DNA of 64,000 nucleotides, from positions 1 through 64,000 of the forward strand of contig NZ_SCMP01000010.1 of NCBI RefSeq assembly GCF_005502935.1. The letters are read 5' to 3'. The first letter of the stretch is position 1; every line of letters starts with the position of its first letter. The notes under the pieces were generated by a model, which was given only the letters and a program-made list of their open reading frames with translations, was not told the DNA's origin and did not search any database. This stretch comes from Pseudomonas sp. 2FG (lineage in GTDB: Bacteria; Pseudomonadota; Gammaproteobacteria; Pseudomonadales; Pseudomonadaceae). Shown one piece after another: positions 1 to 8,567 of this stretch. The position numbers and the translations under genes were made by a program.

Positions 1-74
1 CCTGCCGCATCGGCGAGAAGAGCGTATTTATCCTCGGGCTATCAGGCTCAAATCCCCGAAATATCCGATCAGAA

Positions 75-109
75 ACAAAAATGCCAATCAGCTTAACTGA
101 CTGGCATTA
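75..109 (-). terminator. Rho-independent terminator of serA
   Basis: Read on the minus strand, an 11-base stem (arms at 81-91 and 98-108, one mismatch) with a short loop is followed by a T-run (the A-run at 76-80 on the plus strand). It lies 31 bases past the serA stop, in the right orientation to end that transcript. Confidence 0.75.
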
Positions 110-139
110 GGCCGCAGCCTCCCTTTTTTGCAGTAACGC

Positions 140-1369
140 TTAGAACAGCACGCGACTACGGATGGTGCCGTTGACGTGTTGCAGCTTCTCCAGCGCCAGG
201 TCGGAGTAGTCGGCGTCGACGTCGATCACCACGTAGCCGACCTTCTCGTTGGTCTGCAGGTACTGGCCGGAGATGTTGATGCCGTTGTCGGCGAACACCT
301 TGTTGATCTCGCTCATCACGCCCGGCACGTTCGCATGGATGTGCAGCAGGCGGTGCTTGCCGGGGTGGGCGGGGAGCGCCACTTCCGGGAAGTTGACCGA
401 GGACACCGAGGTACCGTTGTCGCTGTACTTGACCAGCTTCTCGGCCACTTCCAGGCCGATATTGGCCTGCGCTTCGGCGGTGGAACCACCGATGTGCGGG
501 GTCAGGATCACGTTGTCCAGGCCGCGCAGCGGGCTCTCGAACTCTTCATCGTTGGAGCGCGGCTCGACCGGGAACACGTCGATGGCGGCGCCGATCAGGT
601 GCTTGTCCTTGATCGCATCGGCCAAGGCGTCCAACTCGACCACCGTGCCACGGGCGGCGTTGATCAGGATGCCGCCCTTCTTCATCGCGCGGACTTCCGG
701 CTCGCCGATCATCCACTGGGTGGACGGCAGTTCCGGCACGTGCAGCGAGACGATATCGGCCAGGCCGAGCAGATCGTGCAGCTTGCCGACCTGGGTGGCG
801 TTACCCAGCGGCAGCTTGGTCACTGTGTCATAGAAATACACCTGCATGCCCAACGCCTCGGCCAGCACCGAGAGCTGGGTGCCGATCGAGCCGTAGCCGA
901 CGATGCCGAGCTTCTTGCCGCGGATCTCGAAGGAATTGGCCGCGCTTTTGATCCAGCCGCCACGGTGGCAGGAGGCGTTCTTTTCCGGGATGCCGCGCAG
1001 CAGCAGGATGGCTTCGGCCAGCACCAGCTCGGCCACCGAGCGAGTGTTCGAATAGGGCGCGTTGAATACCGCGATGCCGCGTTCGCGGGCGGCGTTCAGG
1101 TCGACCTGGTTGGTGCCGATGCAGAAGCAGCCGACCGCGACCAGCTTCTTCGCGCAGTCGAAGATCTCTTCGGTCAGTTGAGTGCGCGAGCGAATGCCGA
1201 TGAAATGGGCGTCGGCGATCTTTTCCTTGAGTTGATCTTCGGGCAGCGAGCCGGTCAGGTACTCAATGTTGGTGTAGCCGGCAGCCTTGATGGTGTCCAC
1301 GGCGGATTGATGGACGCCTTCCAAGAGAAGGAACTTGATCTTGCTCTTGTCGAGAGAGGTCTTGCTCAT
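140..1369 (-). CDS. serA: D-3-phosphoglycerate dehydrogenase
   Basis: Catalyses NAD-dependent oxidation of 3-phosphoglycerate to 3-phosphohydroxypyruvate, the first step of L-serine synthesis; it also reduces 2-oxoglutarate to D-2-hydroxyglutarate as a side reaction (known for the family). The 409-residue protein has the split substrate domain, a Rossmann fold with GYGSIG at residues 158-163, the NAARG motif (catalytic Arg near 240), VEP near 268-270 and the catalytic His in PHIGGST (about 292). Residues from about 340 form a C-terminal ACT domain, as in the serine-inhibited type, so feedback inhibition by serine is likely. Length matches the E. coli enzyme (410). It is divergent from the flavoprotein gene at 1569, whose likely substrate is the SerA by-product. 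Confidence 0.97.
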   Translation of the reverse strand: MSKTSLDKSKIKFLLLEGVHQSAVDTIKAAGYTNIEYLTGSLPEDQLKEKIADAHFIGIRSRTQLTEEIFDCAKKLVAVGCFCIGTNQVDLNAARERGIAVFNAPYSNTRSVAELVLAEAILLLRGIPEKNASCHRGGWIKSAANSFEIRGKKLGIVGYGSIGTQLSVLAEALGMQVYFYDTVTKLPLGNATQVGKLHDLLGLADIVSLHVPELPSTQWMIGEPEVRAMKKGGILINAARGTVVELDALADAIKDKHLIGAAIDVFPVEPRSNDEEFESPLRGLDNVILTPHIGGSTAEAQANIGLEVAEKLVKYSDNGTSVSSVNFPEVALPAHPGKHRLLHIHANVPGVMSEINKVFADNGINISGQYLQTNEKVGYVVIDVDADYSDLALEKLQHVNGTIRSRVLF

Positions 1370-1483
1370 CTGAGTACCTGTTGTCCCGGTAAAAATGTCA
1401 GGGAAAGCGGACAGCGCGGGCGGCCGAGCCGGCGTGGAGCCGCTGCCGCAAAGCGAGCCGAGGGCACGATTCGCGGGGTGCGT

Positions 1484-1493
1484 ATGCTAGCAT
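1484..1493. promoter_or_regulatory. 10-bp palindrome in serA/dehydrogenase divergent region
   Basis: A perfect self-complementary decamer, ATGCTAGCAT, sits in the roughly 200-base region between the two divergent starts, just downstream of a TATGCT box that could be a -10 element for the plus-strand gene. No clear -35 was found, so a regulatory role is only a suggestion. Confidence 0.25.
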
Positions 1494-1568
1494 GTTCTCC
1501 TTTTTCCTTGCTCGGTTGCGACCTGAAACGTTCTCAGGGCGACCATGAATATTGCGAGAGTTCCGCAG

Positions 1569-2960
1569 ATGACCGACGTTGCCCTGATTGAACAGCTGAA
1601 GACCCTGGTTGAGCCTGGCAAGGTGCTGACCGACGCCGACTCCCTGAACACCTACGGCAAGGATTGGACCAAGCATTTCGCTCCGGCGCCGCTGGCCATC
1701 GTCTTTCCCAAGAGCATCGAGCAGGTGCAGGCCATCGTCCGCTGGGCGAATGACCAGCAGGTCGCGCTGGTGCCTTCGGGTGGCCGTACCGGGCTGTCTG
1801 CCGCCGCCGTCGCCGCCAATGGCGAAGTGGTGGTGGCCTTCGATTACATGAACCAGATTCTCGCCTTCAGCGAATTCGATCGCACCGTGGTCTGCCAGCC
1901 GGGCGTGGTCACCAAGCAGCTGCAGCTGTACGCCGAAGAACGGGGCCTGTACTACCCGGTGGACTTCGCCTCGGCCGGCTCCAGCCAGATTGGCGGCAAT
2001 ATCGGCACCAATGCCGGCGGCATCAAGGTGATTCGCTACGGCATGACCCGCAACTGGGTGGCCGGGCTGAAAGTCGTCACCGGCAAGGGTGATCTGCTTG
2101 AGTTGAACAAAGACTTGATCAAAAACGCCACCGGCTACGACCTGCGGCAGCTGTTCATCGGCGCCGAAGGCACCCTGGGTTTCGTGGTCGAAGCCACCAT
2201 GCGCCTCGATCGCGCCCCGCAGAACCTCACCGCGATGGTGCTCGGCGCGGCCGATTTCGATTCGATCATGCCGGTGCTGCATGCCTTCCAGAACAAGCTG
2301 GACCTGACCGCCTTCGAGTTTTTCTCCGACAAGGCGCTGGCCAAGGTGCTGGCGCGTGGCGATGTGCCGGCGCCGTTCGAAACCGATTGCCCGTTCTATG
2401 CACTGCTGGAATTCGAGGCCTGCACCGAGGAAGTCGCCAACGCGGCGTTGGCCACCTTCGAGCATTGCGTCGAGCAGGGCTGGGTGCTCGATGGCGTGAT
2501 GAGCCAGAGCGAACAGCAGTTGCAGAACCTGTGGAAACTGCGCGAGTTCATCTCCGAGACCATCTCGCACTGGACCCCGTACAAGAACGATATTTCGGTG
2601 ACCGTGGCGAAAGTTCCGGCCTTCTTGCACGATATCGACGCTATAGTCGGCGAACACTACCCTGACTTCGAGATCGTCTGGTTCGGCCACATCGGCGACG
2701 GCAACCTGCACCTGAACATCCTCAAGCCGGACAATTTGAGCAAGGACGAGTTCTTCGCCAAGTGCGCCACGGTGAACAAGTGGGTGTTCGAGATAGTGCA
2801 GAAGTACAACGGCTCGATCTCCGCCGAACATGGCGTCGGCATGACCAAGCGCGACTACCTGAGCTACAGCCGTTCGGAAGCCGAGATTGCCTATATGAAG
2901 GCGATCAAGGCCGTCTTCGACCCCAATGGCATCATGAACCCGGGCAAGATCTTCGCCTGA
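1569..2960 (+). CDS. FAD-linked oxidase, probable D-2-hydroxyglutarate dehydrogenase
   Basis: Member of the glycolate oxidase GlcD / D-2-hydroxyglutarate dehydrogenase family. It probably oxidises D-2-hydroxyglutarate to 2-oxoglutarate and passes electrons to the ETF/quinone chain. Visible parts are an N-terminal PCMH-type FAD domain (PSGGRTGLSAAA, then GGNIGTNAGGIKVIRYG) and a C-terminal FAD-oxidase cap with HIGDGNLHLNI and SAEHGVGMTKR, the usual metal and substrate region. An upstream in-frame ATG at 1545 adds 8 residues. I prefer 1569 because the protein then begins MTDVALIEQLK, like relatives recalled, though 1545 also has an AGGG-like ribosome site. The position opposite serA fits the reported coupling of the two enzymes in Pseudomonas, in which this enzyme clears the SerA by-product. 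Other D-2-hydroxyacids remain possible substrates. Confidence 0.85.
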   Translation: MTDVALIEQLKTLVEPGKVLTDADSLNTYGKDWTKHFAPAPLAIVFPKSIEQVQAIVRWANDQQVALVPSGGRTGLSAAAVAANGEVVVAFDYMNQILAFSEFDRTVVCQPGVVTKQLQLYAEERGLYYPVDFASAGSSQIGGNIGTNAGGIKVIRYGMTRNWVAGLKVVTGKGDLLELNKDLIKNATGYDLRQLFIGAEGTLGFVVEATMRLDRAPQNLTAMVLGAADFDSIMPVLHAFQNKLDLTAFEFFSDKALAKVLARGDVPAPFETDCPFYALLEFEACTEEVANAALATFEHCVEQGWVLDGVMSQSEQQLQNLWKLREFISETISHWTPYKNDISVTVAKVPAFLHDIDAIVGEHYPDFEIVWFGHIGDGNLHLNILKPDNLSKDEFFAKCATVNKWVFEIVQKYNGSISAEHGVGMTKRDYLSYSRSEAEIAYMKAIKAVFDPNGIMNPGKIFA

Positions 2961-2970
2961 GACTTTTACT

Positions 2971-3033
2971 GTAGGAGCGGGCCATGCCCGCGATGCTTTT
3001 CGTCGCCGATTCGCGGGCATGGCCCGCTCCTAC
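2971..3033. repeat. REPIN: two inverted REP palindromes
   Basis: A 23-base REP unit beginning GTAGGAGCGGGC at 2971-2993 is repeated as a perfect inverted copy at 3011-3033, with 17 bases between. Each unit is itself a small GCGGGC/GCCCGC hairpin. The GTAGGAGCGGGC core is a well-known Pseudomonas REP class mobilised in trans by RAYT transposases. It lies between two same-strand genes, 11 bases after a stop codon. Confidence 0.92.
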
Positions 3034-3071
3034 GTTCAACTGCATTTGCTCTACAGCACAGGAAAGCAGCG

Positions 3072-3737
3072 ATGAGCTACCAGCATCAATACATCGATGG
3101 CACCCGCATCCACTTCCCGCTGGGCAAGGTGGTCTGCATCGGCCGCAACTACGCCGAGCACGCCAAGGAGCTGGATAACCCGGTGCCGAGCGAGCCGCTG
3201 TTATTTATCAAGCCGGGCAGCTGCGTGGTGCCGCTGGAGGGGGGCTTCAGCATTCCCGTGGATCGCGGCGCGGTGCATTACGAGGCGGAAATCGCCGTGC
3301 TGATCGGCAAACCCTTGTCGCGCACGCCGAACCAGGAAGAGGTGCTGGATGCCATTTCCGGCTTCGCCCCGGCGCTCGACCTGACCCTGCGTGACGTGCA
3401 AGCCAGGCTCAAGGAGAAGGGCTATCCCTGGGAAGTCGCCAAGGCCTTCGACGGCGCCTGCGTGCTCGCGCCCTTCGTGCCGGGCAGCGCAATCGAAGAC
3501 CTGACCGACATCGGCATTCGCCTGAGCATCAACGGCGAAGTGCGCCAGGACGGTAACAGTCGCGACATGCTCAACCCGATACTGCCGATGATCCAACATA
3601 TCTGCGGCCATTTCAGCCTGCAACCGGGCGACGTGCTGCTGACCGGCACGCCGGTGGGTGTTGGCCCGCTGAGCCAGGGCGATGAGCTGGTGCTGGAGTT
3701 GGTCGGACACTCGCGTTTCGTCAGCCGGGTGCTCTGA
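3072..3737 (+). CDS. Fumarylacetoacetate hydrolase family protein (YcgM-like)
   Basis: A 221-residue single-domain FAH-family protein, the size of YcgM/FAHD1-type acylpyruvate hydrolases and oxaloacetate decarboxylases. Motifs in order are VCIGRNYAEHAKEL near the start, FIKPGSCV, the metal-binding HYEAEIAVLIG (the E-x-E pair) and the C-terminal GDVLLTGTPVGVGPL substrate loop. The family uses Mg2+ or Mn2+ to cleave C-C bonds of acylpyruvates or decarboxylate oxaloacetate; the exact substrate cannot be read here. It follows the dehydrogenase gene but is separated from it by the REPIN, so co-transcription is uncertain. In P. aeruginosa the same pair is adjacent (recall). Confidence 0.88.
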   Translation: MSYQHQYIDGTRIHFPLGKVVCIGRNYAEHAKELDNPVPSEPLLFIKPGSCVVPLEGGFSIPVDRGAVHYEAEIAVLIGKPLSRTPNQEEVLDAISGFAPALDLTLRDVQARLKEKGYPWEVAKAFDGACVLAPFVPGSAIEDLTDIGIRLSINGEVRQDGNSRDMLNPILPMIQHICGHFSLQPGDVLLTGTPVGVGPLSQGDELVLELVGHSRFVSRVL

Positions 3738-3827
3738 CCCTGGGGTGCGGCGCCAACCGCGCCGGTGAAGGAACCTTAACCGATAAAGGTTAGTCTGAGC
3801 CCATATCGTTCAGCCGAGTCGTCGTCG

Positions 3828-4736
3828 ATGCCTGCCTTGCTCTCCCGTTTTCTCCGTCCGCACTGGCTGGCCCTGACCGCCGCGCTGTTCGCCGGCGCCG
3901 CGCTGATCGACTACCTGCACTGGGACGCCCGCGCCTACTTCTGGCTCAAGGAGCAGCACCTGTCCAAGGGTGAGCGCGACGCCAGCGTCTGGCTGCCGGG
4001 TTACAGCGCGGTGCTCCAGGCCAAGCTGCTGGAAGGGCTGGAAGACGACGAGACCTCGGGCCTGACCTACAACCCGCTCAGCGGCACCCTGTTCACCGTC
4101 ACTGGCAAGCATCCGCTGCTGGTCGAGCTGTCGCGTCAGGGCGAGGTGCTGCGGCGCATCGAGCTGCTCGGCTTCTCCAACCCCGAGGGCGTTGAGGTGT
4201 TGGGCGATGGCCGCCTGGCGATCATCGACGAGCGCACGCGGCAGCTGACGGCCTTCGCCCTGTCCGATGTCGCCGAGAGCATCGATGCGCGCGACCTGGA
4301 GTCCTTCGATCTGGGCTTTGCCGATGCCGGCAACAAGGGGTTCGAAGGCATCGCCTGGGATGAGCGCCACCAGCGCCTGCTGCTGGCCAAGGAGCGCAGC
4401 CCGCTGGGCCTGTTCAGCCTGCCGTTTCCCGGCGAGGAGGGCGGCGCCGGGGTGATGCAGTCGATGCCGGCCGGGCATCTATTCGTCCGCGATCTGTCGT
4501 CGCTGACCGTTGACCCGCGCACTGGCCACACCTTGGTACTGTCCGACGAGTCGCGGCTGTTGCTGGAGCTGGACGAGCAGGGCGAACCGCTCAGCTTTAT
4601 CAGCCTGATCGGCGGGCTGAATGGCCTGGAACACGGCATCCAGCAGGCCGAGGGCGTGGCCATGGACGAAGCGGGCGATATCTACGTGGTCGGCGAGCCC
4701 AATCTCTTCTATGTGTTCCGCAAGGACCCCACCTAA
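3828..4736 (+). CDS. SdiA-regulated domain protein (YjiK-like propeller), copy 1
   Basis: A 302-residue protein with one N-terminal hydrophobic segment (residues about 12-28, after a basic start), so probably anchored in the inner membrane with the rest in the periplasm. The body from about residue 45 has the repeated features of the SdiA-regulated (YjiK) beta-propeller family: SGLTYNPLSGTLFTVT, NPEGVEVLGDGRLAIIDE, NKGFEGIAWDERHQRLLLAKE, DLSSLTVDPRTGHTLVLSDESR, QAEGVAMDEAGDIYVVGEPN. These blades resemble esterase-like phytase propellers. No enzymatic function is established. The next gene is a clear paralog. The family name comes from regulation of the E. coli homolog and does not imply that SdiA is present here. 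Confidence 0.82.
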   Translation: MPALLSRFLRPHWLALTAALFAGAALIDYLHWDARAYFWLKEQHLSKGERDASVWLPGYSAVLQAKLLEGLEDDETSGLTYNPLSGTLFTVTGKHPLLVELSRQGEVLRRIELLGFSNPEGVEVLGDGRLAIIDERTRQLTAFALSDVAESIDARDLESFDLGFADAGNKGFEGIAWDERHQRLLLAKERSPLGLFSLPFPGEEGGAGVMQSMPAGHLFVRDLSSLTVDPRTGHTLVLSDESRLLLELDEQGEPLSFISLIGGLNGLEHGIQQAEGVAMDEAGDIYVVGEPNLFYVFRKDPT

Positions 4737-4796
4737 CTAGGGCGTTAAGCTTCAATTCGGTGTGGCTATGTTATTTCTAGCGGATCTTGCCCTAGT
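4736..4796. promoter_or_regulatory. Inverted repeat between the tandem paralogs
   Basis: ACTAGGGC at 4736-4743 is repeated in inverse as GCCCTAGT at 4789-4796, with an AT-richer interval between. It occupies nearly all of the short gap between the two propeller genes. It might frame a promoter for copy 2 or form a weak long-range hairpin; neither is established. Confidence 0.3.
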
Positions 4797-4808
4797 GAGC
4801 TCAACCGA

Positions 4809-5729
4809 ATGCATCGCCTGCTAACCCTGAAGCGCCTGCTGGGCGTCCTGTTGCTGGGCCTGTTGTTGCTGTTGGCGGTGGCGGCTCAGGAGTTCCGCCT
4901 GTTCGAGCGGGCCTGGTTCCAAGTGCAGGAATGGCGCCATGGCAGTGAGTGGCGGGCGGTCTCGATCTGGCTGCCGGATTATCGGGTGGTCATCGAGGCG
5001 CAGCCGATTGCCGGGCTCGACGATGATGTCTCCGCACTGACCTACGACCCGGACCGCAAGACGCTGTTCACCGTCACCAACCAGAATCCGCAGCTCATCG
5101 AGTTGTCGCTGGATGGGCGGATTCTGCGGCGCATTCCCTTGCTGGGGTTTGGCGATCCGGAGGCGATCGAGTACATCAGCCCGGGTCTCTATGTGATCAC
5201 CGACGAGCGTTTACAGCGTCTGATCAAGGTGCGCCTGGGCGAGGGCTCGGCACCGATCGAGGCTGCCGATGCCCAGCAACTGACGCTGGGCATCGGCCTC
5301 AGCGGCAACAAGGGGTTCGAGGGCCTGGCCTACGATCCGGCCGGCGAGCGCCTGTTCGTCGCCAAGGAACGCGACCCGGTGCGCATCTATGAGGTGCACG
5401 GCTTTCCCCACACCCATCCAGAGCGCCCCTTCGCCGTGCATGTGGTCGATGACCCCGAGCGCGATGCCGGCCTGTTCGTCCGCGACCTGTCCAGCCTCGA
5501 CTTCGACCAGCGCAGCGGCCATCTGCTGGCGCTGTCCGATGAGTCGCGGCTGGTGCTGGAGCTGAATGCCGAGGGCCGGCCGATCAGCAGCCTGTCGCTG
5601 TTGCGCGGTCAGCACGGGCTGAAGAAATCCGTGCCGCAGGCCGAAGGCATTGCTAGCGACGATGCCGGCACTATCTACCTGGTCAGCGAGCCGAACCTGT
5701 TTTACCTGTTCAAGAAGAAGCCCGAGTGA
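4809..5729 (+). CDS. SdiA-regulated domain protein (YjiK-like propeller), copy 2
   Basis: Tandem paralog of the preceding gene, 306 residues. It starts with a basic stretch followed by a strongly hydrophobic segment (residues about 8-26), predicting an N-terminal signal anchor and a periplasmic propeller. The same blade signatures recur in the same order: SALTYDPDRKTLFTVTNQNPQLIELS, DPEAIEYISPGLYVITDE, GNKGFEGLAYDPAGERLFVAKERDP, VRDLSSLDFDQRSGHLLALSDESRLVLEL, PQAEGIASDDAGTIYLVSEPNLFYLF. The two copies agree along their whole length, so this is an old gene duplication. The 3' end faces rpiA with 14 bases between the stops. Function unknown. Confidence 0.82.
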   Translation: MHRLLTLKRLLGVLLLGLLLLLAVAAQEFRLFERAWFQVQEWRHGSEWRAVSIWLPDYRVVIEAQPIAGLDDDVSALTYDPDRKTLFTVTNQNPQLIELSLDGRILRRIPLLGFGDPEAIEYISPGLYVITDERLQRLIKVRLGEGSAPIEAADAQQLTLGIGLSGNKGFEGLAYDPAGERLFVAKERDPVRIYEVHGFPHTHPERPFAVHVVDDPERDAGLFVRDLSSLDFDQRSGHLLALSDESRLVLELNAEGRPISSLSLLRGQHGLKKSVPQAEGIASDDAGTIYLVSEPNLFYLFKKKPE

Positions 5730-5743
5730 TCGGCTGCGGTCGA

Positions 5744-6415
5744 TCAGCGGCGCAGGGTTCTTACCCCGTCCGCGGTGCCCAGCAGCAGCAAGTCGGCTGG
5801 GCGTGCGGCGAATAAGCCATTGCAGACCACGCCGACTATGGCGTTGATCTGCGCTTCCAGCTCGCGGGGGTTGCCGATCTGCAGGTTGAACAGGTCGATG
5901 ATGATATTGCCGTTGTCGGTGGTCACCCCTTCGCGATACACCGGATCGCCGCCGAGCTTGACCAGTTCGCGGGCGACATGGCTGCGGGCCATGGGGATGA
6001 CTTCCACCGGCAGCGGGAAGGTCCCGAGCAGCGGCACCAGTTTGCTGCCGTCGGCGATGCAGACGAAGGTCTTGGCCACCGCGGCGACGATTTTCTCGCG
6101 AGTCAGTGCCGCGCCGCCGCCCTTGATCAGTTCCAGGCGCTCGTTGCTCTCGTCGCAGCCGTCCACGTAGAACTCCAGGTCGCCGATGCTGTTCAGCTCG
6201 TAGACTGGAATGCCGTGGCCTTTCAGGCGCTGTGCGGTGGCTTCCGAGCTGGCCACGGCGCCGTCGAAGGCGGCTTTGTGCTGGGCCAGGGCGTCGATAA
6301 AGCAGTTGGCGGTGGAGCCGGTGCCGACCCCGACGATGCTCTTGTCATCGAGTTGTGGAAGGATGAAGTCGACAGCGGCCTGCGCCACTGCCTGTTTGAG
6401 CTGATCCTGAGTCAT
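5744..6415 (-). CDS. rpiA: Ribose-5-phosphate isomerase A
   Basis: Interconverts ribose 5-phosphate and ribulose 5-phosphate in the non-oxidative pentose phosphate pathway. The 223-residue protein has the phosphate-binding [15 protein letters not shown] near the N-terminus, [10 protein letters not shown], the active-site DGCDE segment followed by [12 protein letters not shown], and a C-terminal GVVCNGLFA. Length is close to E. coli RpiA (219). The reading frame stays open for 54 more codons upstream, but [10 protein letters not shown] at 6415 is the family start. It is divergent from ilvA, with about 140 bases between the starts for both promoters. Confidence 0.97.
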   Translation of the reverse strand: MTQDQLKQAVAQAAVDFILPQLDDKSIVGVGTGSTANCFIDALAQHKAAFDGAVASSEATAQRLKGHGIPVYELNSIGDLEFYVDGCDESNERLELIKGGGAALTREKIVAAVAKTFVCIADGSKLVPLLGTFPLPVEVIPMARSHVARELVKLGGDPVYREGVTTDNGNIIIDLFNLQIGNPRELEAQINAIVGVVCNGLFAARPADLLLLGTADGVRTLRR

Positions 6416-6557
6416 GCGGGCTCCACGGCGAACGGAAAAACTGAAGGCGCGGATTATAGCGGTATGGCGCGGCAAAACCCCGGGATTCGTATGGTCGTTC
6501 GGCGGACGCCTGGGGTAGACTCCGTGATCCCTGCAAGCCTGCCTGCGATGCCTCCCG

Positions 6558-8072
6558 ATGCTCGAACAGTACGTCAAAAAAATCCTTACCTCGCGGGTCT
6601 ATGACATCGCGGTGGAAACTCCCCTGCAATCTGCTCATCAGCTGTCCGAGCGCCTCGGCAACCAGGTCCTGCTCAAGCGCGAAGACCTGCAGCCGGTGTT
6701 CTCCTTCAAGATTCGCGGCGCTTACAACAAGCTGGCGCAATTGACCGCGGTGGAGCTTGCGCGCGGGGTGGTGACTGCCTCGGCGGGTAATCACGCCCAG
6801 GGCGTGGCCCTGGCGGCGAAGGAGCTGGGCATCAAGGCGACCATCGTCATGCCCAAGACCACCCCGGAGATCAAGGTGCATGGCGTGCGCTCGCGCGGCG
6901 GCAAGGTGGTGCTGCATGGCGATTCCTTCCCCGAGGCGCTGGCCTATTCGCTGAAGCTGGTCGAGGAAAAGGGCTACGTCTACATCCACCCTTACGACGA
7001 CCCGCACACCATCGCCGGCCAGGGCACGGTGGCCATGGAAATCCTGCGCCAGCATCCCGGCCAACTGGACGCGATCTTCGTTCCGGTCGGCGGCGGTGGG
7101 CTGATCGCCGGGATCGCCGCCTACGTCAAATACCTGCGCCCGGAGATCAAGGTGATCGGCGTCGAGCCGGACGACTCCAACTGCCTGCAAGCGGCGATGG
7201 CCGCCGGCGAGCGCGTGGTGCTGAGCCAGGTCGGCTTGTTCGCCGATGGCGTGGCGGTGGCGCAAATCGGCAAGCACACCTTCGATATCTGCCGCGACTA
7301 TGTCGACGAGGTGCTGACGGTCAGCACCGACGAGATCTGTGCGGCGATCAAGGACATCTACGACGACACTCGCTCGATCACCGAGCCGGCCGGCGCCCTG
7401 GGCGTGGCGGGGATCAAGAAATACGTCGAGCGTGAAGGCTGCAGCGGCCAGGTGCTGGTGGCCATCGATTCGGGCGCCAACGTCAACTTCGACCGCCTGC
7501 GGCATGTCGCCGAGCGCGCCGAGCTGGGTGAGGGTCGCGAGGCGATCATCGCCGTGACCATTGCGGAGAAACCGGGCAGTTTCAAGGCGTTCTGCGAGGC
7601 CATCGGCAAGCGCCAGATCACCGAGTTCAATTACCGCTACCACAGCGACAAAGAGGCGCACATCTTCGTCGGTGTGCAGACCCACCCGGAGACCGACCCG
7701 CGGGAGGCGCTGGTGAAAAACCTGCAGGTGCAGGGTTTCCCGGTGCTCGACCTGACCGACAACGAACTGGCCAAGCTGCATATCCGCCACATGGTCGGCG
7801 GCCATGCGGTGCGGGTCAGCGATGAGGTGGTGTATCGCTTCGAGTTCCCCGAGCGGCCGGGTGCGCTGTTCAACTTCCTGCACAAGCTCGGCGGGCGCTG
7901 GAACATCTCGATGTTCCACTACCGCAACCACGGCGCCGCCGATGGGCGTGTGGTGGTCGGCCTGCAAGTGCCGACGGGCGAGCGCCATCTGGTGCCGACG
8001 GCGCTGGGGGAGATCGGCTATCCGTACTGGGATGAGAGCGATAACCCGGCCTATCAACTGTTTCTCGGTTAA
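6558..8072 (+). CDS. ilvA: L-threonine dehydratase, biosynthetic
   Basis: PLP enzyme that deaminates threonine to 2-oxobutanoate, the first committed step to isoleucine. At 504 residues it is the long, biosynthetic type. The PLP lysine is K51 in [11 protein letters not shown], the phosphate-binding loop is VGGGGLIAG (about 176-184), and the C-terminus carries two ACT-like regulatory domains (one beginning near [10 protein letters not shown], about 335, the other near [10 protein letters not shown], about 430). It should therefore be inhibited by isoleucine and relieved by valine. ilvD for the same pathway lies about 14 kb downstream, in a separate unit. Confidence 0.97.
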   Translation: MLEQYVKKILTSRVYDIAVETPLQSAHQLSERLGNQVLLKREDLQPVFSFKIRGAYNKLAQLTAVELARGVVTASAGNHAQGVALAAKELGIKATIVMPKTTPEIKVHGVRSRGGKVVLHGDSFPEALAYSLKLVEEKGYVYIHPYDDPHTIAGQGTVAMEILRQHPGQLDAIFVPVGGGGLIAGIAAYVKYLRPEIKVIGVEPDDSNCLQAAMAAGERVVLSQVGLFADGVAVAQIGKHTFDICRDYVDEVLTVSTDEICAAIKDIYDDTRSITEPAGALGVAGIKKYVEREGCSGQVLVAIDSGANVNFDRLRHVAERAELGEGREAIIAVTIAEKPGSFKAFCEAIGKRQITEFNYRYHSDKEAHIFVGVQTHPETDPREALVKNLQVQGFPVLDLTDNELAKLHIRHMVGGHAVRVSDEVVYRFEFPERPGALFNFLHKLGGRWNISMFHYRNHGAADGRVVVGLQVPTGERHLVPTALGEIGYPYWDESDNPAYQLFLG

Positions 8073-8122
8073 GCACCTGCGGGCGGCCTTCTAGGCTCAA
8101 TAAGATTATTGACAGGGATGCA

Positions 8123-8566
8123 ATGATGGATCACTACCTGCTGCTGAAGATTCTCCACAGTCTGCCCGCCGTCCTGCTGCCGCTCGGTGTGATTGCCCAT
8201 CTCGTGCTGCTATGGAAGGCCCAGCGGCGCGGCGAGCCGGGCGTACTGCTCCGCAAGCTGCGCCGCACTCGCCTGATCAGCCTGCCGGTCATGGGCGTGT
8301 TGGCCGTGACGCTGCCCGTCAGCGGCTGGCAGTTGGTGCATGGGGTCGGCTGGCCGCTGGGCCAGTTCTGGCTGCTCGGCAGTGCCGTGCTGTTTGGCCT
8401 GCTGGTCTTCTTCGGCCTGCTGCTGGCCGGTCGCCTGGCCGCCTGGGAAGCGCTGGGCGATACGCCGGCGCCGCAGCGGCTGCTGCGTTTCAATCTGGCT
8501 TACGCCGCGGTGATCCTGCTGCTCCTGCTGGCGATTCTCGGCCTGATGGGGGCGAAACCGGCCTGA
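8123..8566 (+). CDS. DUF2269-type small integral membrane protein
   Basis: A 147-residue protein with four hydrophobic helices: residues about 8-30, 50-70, 82-108 and 122-142. The layout resembles the DUF2269 family of four-helix membrane proteins. Function is unknown for the family and no catalytic residues are evident; His3 and the His at the end of the first helix region are the only obvious metal-binding candidates. The second ATG (8126) is an equally possible start. It sits 50 bases after ilvA and is convergent with the HAD phosphatase gene, with one base between the stops. Confidence 0.7.
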   Translation: MMDHYLLLKILHSLPAVLLPLGVIAHLVLLWKAQRRGEPGVLLRKLRRTRLISLPVMGVLAVTLPVSGWQLVHGVGWPLGQFWLLGSAVLFGLLVFFGLLLAGRLAAWEALGDTPAPQRLLRFNLAYAAVILLLLLAILGLMGAKPA

Positions 8567-8567
8567 T

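Noticed and set aside
176..1591. 471-residue plus-strand frame opposite serA
   Set aside because: Antisense to a clear serA; composition (His, Gln, Val, Gly rich) is typical of high-GC shadow frames and has no recognisable motif.
1398..3020. 540-residue minus-strand frame opposite the dehydrogenase gene
   Set aside because: Antisense shadow running through the REPIN; no motif and no ribosome site.
3828..5729. Quorum-sensing link suggested by the name SdiA-regulated
   Set aside because: The name comes from E. coli expression data; no LuxR-type gene or lux-box-like palindrome was recognised nearby.
6345..8057. 570-residue minus-strand frame opposite ilvA
   Set aside because: Complement of a well-supported ilvA; His/Asp/Gln-rich shadow composition.
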